A DNA stretch of 14,691 bases from CAINDI01 sp037127585 (lineage in GTDB: Bacteria > Verrucomicrobiota > Verrucomicrobiia > Palsa-1439): NCBI GenBank assembly GCA_037127585.1, contig JBAXYB010000073.1, forward strand, positions 1 to 14,691, given 5' to 3'. The notes under the pieces are model-generated. The model was not told where the DNA came from and did not search any database. It saw only the letters and a program-made list of their open reading frames with translations. A program made the translations under genes and the position numbers. Positions 13,731 to 14,691 of the stretch are shown one piece after another (the stretch's first letter is position 1; the number at the start of each line of letters is the position of its first letter).

Positions 13731-14691
13731 CGCGACCGGCGCGTCCCGAGCACATGCAGTTGTAACAACTCCAGCAGATAATCGATGTCGCCGGTCGAGG
13801 TCCACTGCCCCAGACTGAACCGCACCGCACCGAAGCCGACGCGTTCAGGCACGCCCATCGATTTGAGGACGTGAGACATTTCCAGATTCTGGGCGTGACA
13901 CGCCGAGCCGGTGGAAGCGGCGACCTCGGGAATTTTCAGGAGCAACTCCGGCGCGGTGTAACCCTCGAAGCTGACGTTCAGCGTATTGGGAACGCGTTCG
14001 GTTGGATGGCCATTCAGGTGGAGTTTGTCGCCGAACATTTTCTTTAAGTTGTCGTACAGATAATCACGCAAGGTGCTCACGTGCGCCCAGCGCGAATCGA
14101 GTTCGCTCGTGGCCAACTCGCACGCTTTGCCGAGCGCGACGATGAGCGGGACGTTCTCCGTACCGGCCCGCCGACCGGACTCGTGGCTCGCACCATGAAT
14201 GAGCGGGTCAATTTCGACGCCGCGCCGAATGTAGAGCGCGCCAACGCCTTTCGGTGCGTAAAACTTATGCCCGGCCAGGGTCAGCAAATCCACGCTCAGA
14301 TCATCGACTCGGACCGGAATCTTGCCGGCGGACTGGGCGGCGTCGGTGTGCATGAGGATGCCGCGCGACCGGGCCAGTTTGCCGATCGCCGCGATGGGCT
14401 GGATGGTGCCGACTTCGTTGTTCGCGTGCATGATCGAAATCAGAATCGTCGTCGGGCGAATCGCCGCCGCGACATCTTGGACGCTGACCATGCCATACCG
14501 GTCGACGGGCAGGTAGGTGACGAAGAAGCCGAGGCGTTCGAGAAATTTGCACGGGCTAATGATGGCGGAGTGTTCGACCGTCGTGGTGATGACGTGGTAG
14601 CCCTTTTGCCGGAGCGTGAACGCGACGCCTTTAACGGCGGTATTGTTCGATTCGCTGCCGCCGCTGGTGAACACGATTTCATCGTCCTGAC
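13727..14691 (-). CDS. Cysteine desulfurase, NifS/IscS-like (N-terminus outside window)
   Basis: PLP-dependent class V aminotransferase that takes sulfur from cysteine as an enzyme-bound persulfide for Fe-S clusters, thiolation or molybdenum cofactor sulfuration. The frame is open to the right edge, so roughly the first 60-80 residues are missing. Visible signatures, numbered from the GTG codon at 14674: SGGSESNN near the start, the PLP-stacking EH (34-35), HTDAAQ (109-114), the Schiff-base lysine in GHKF (K137), RAGTEN (169-173), and the catalytic cysteine in STGSACHA (C259, nt 13898-13900). The SACHA context resembles both group I desulfurases and selenocysteine lyases, so selenium chemistry is not excluded. 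It overlaps the regulator gene by ATGA and is likely cotranscribed with it. Fe-S demand of NarGH and the Rieske protein would make the pairing sensible, but housekeeping use is equally possible. Confidence 0.9.
   Translation of the reverse strand, partial: QDDEIVFTSGGSESNNTAVKGVAFTLRQKGYHVITTTVEHSAIISPCKFLERLGFFVTYLPVDRYGMVSVQDVAAAIRPTTILISIMHANNEVGTIQPIAAIGKLARSRGILMHTDAAQSAGKIPVRVDDLSVDLLTLAGHKFYAPKGVGALYIRRGVEIDPLIHGASHESGRRAGTENVPLIVALGKACELATSELDSRWAHVSTLRDYLYDNLKKMFGDKLHLNGHPTERVPNTLNVSFEGYTAPELLLKIPEVAASTGSACHAQNLEMSHVLKSMGVPERVGFGAVRFSLGQWTSTGDIDYLLELLQLHVLGTRRSR

Noticed and set aside
1..14691. CRISPR arrays, tRNA or rRNA genes, insertion sequences, long direct repeats
   Set aside because: None was seen on reading both strands. 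Intergenic space is under 100 bp everywhere, so no stretch over 300 bases lacks a gene.

Overview
The window holds a tightly packed, minus-strand respiratory nitrate reductase operon from a Gram-negative bacterium. The outer-membrane porin and the periplasmic and membrane cytochromes show the Gram-negative envelope. A thrombospondin-type-3 calcium motif in a cytochrome, an alginate-export-type porin and the general style of the proteins would fit Verrucomicrobiota or a PVC-group relative. No rRNA or marker gene is present, so this taxonomic guess is weak.

Layout. (1) Positions 1-1631, plus strand: the C-terminal part of a type III restriction endonuclease (Res), cut by the window edge and converging on the operon. 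(2) Positions 1681-10998, minus strand: seven genes with gaps of 1-5 bp or overlaps of 4-8 bp. In transcription order they encode a dihaem cytochrome c, NarG, NarH, NarJ, a NarI-Rieske fusion, a b6-type cytochrome b with its subunit-IV-like half fused on, and a membrane-anchored monohaem cytochrome c. (3) Positions 11049-11525, minus strand: a MOSC-domain protein just upstream of the operon. (4) Positions 11617-13071, plus strand: a porin divergent from the MOSC gene. (5) Positions 13068-14691, minus strand: a cysteine desulfurase (cut by the window end) overlapping by ATGA with a CRP/FNR-family regulator of DNR type.

The main point is the architecture. NarI, normally a stand-alone dihaem b quinol dehydrogenase of about 225 residues, is followed in one polypeptide by a twin-arginine motif, a sixth membrane helix, a coiled-coil linker and a Rieske [2Fe-2S] domain. 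Cytochrome b and cytochrome c genes follow in the same operon. The operon therefore encodes the redox parts of both a NarGHI nitrate reductase and a cytochrome bc (complex III-like) module, with one protein belonging to both. The inferred product is a nitrate reductase-bc supercomplex. The fused NarI also lacks the lysine that binds quinol in E. coli NarI, so electrons might reach NarI through the Rieske/cytochrome side.

Regulation can be read from the sequence. Two perfect TTGAC-N4-GTCAA palindromes lie at 11035-11048 (before the nar operon) and 11567-11580 (between MOSC and porin). Each is exactly 36 bp from the ATG it faces. In both cases a 4/6 -10 hexamer sits where a class II FNR-type promoter needs it, and this predicts a start of transcription only 2 nt before the ATG. 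The regulator at 13068-13730 has the E-x-x-S-R recognition helix expected for TTGA half-sites and lacks FNR iron-sulfur cysteines. It is the obvious candidate to bind them. Nitrate respiration, the porin and the MOSC protein then form one small regulon encoded together with its regulator.
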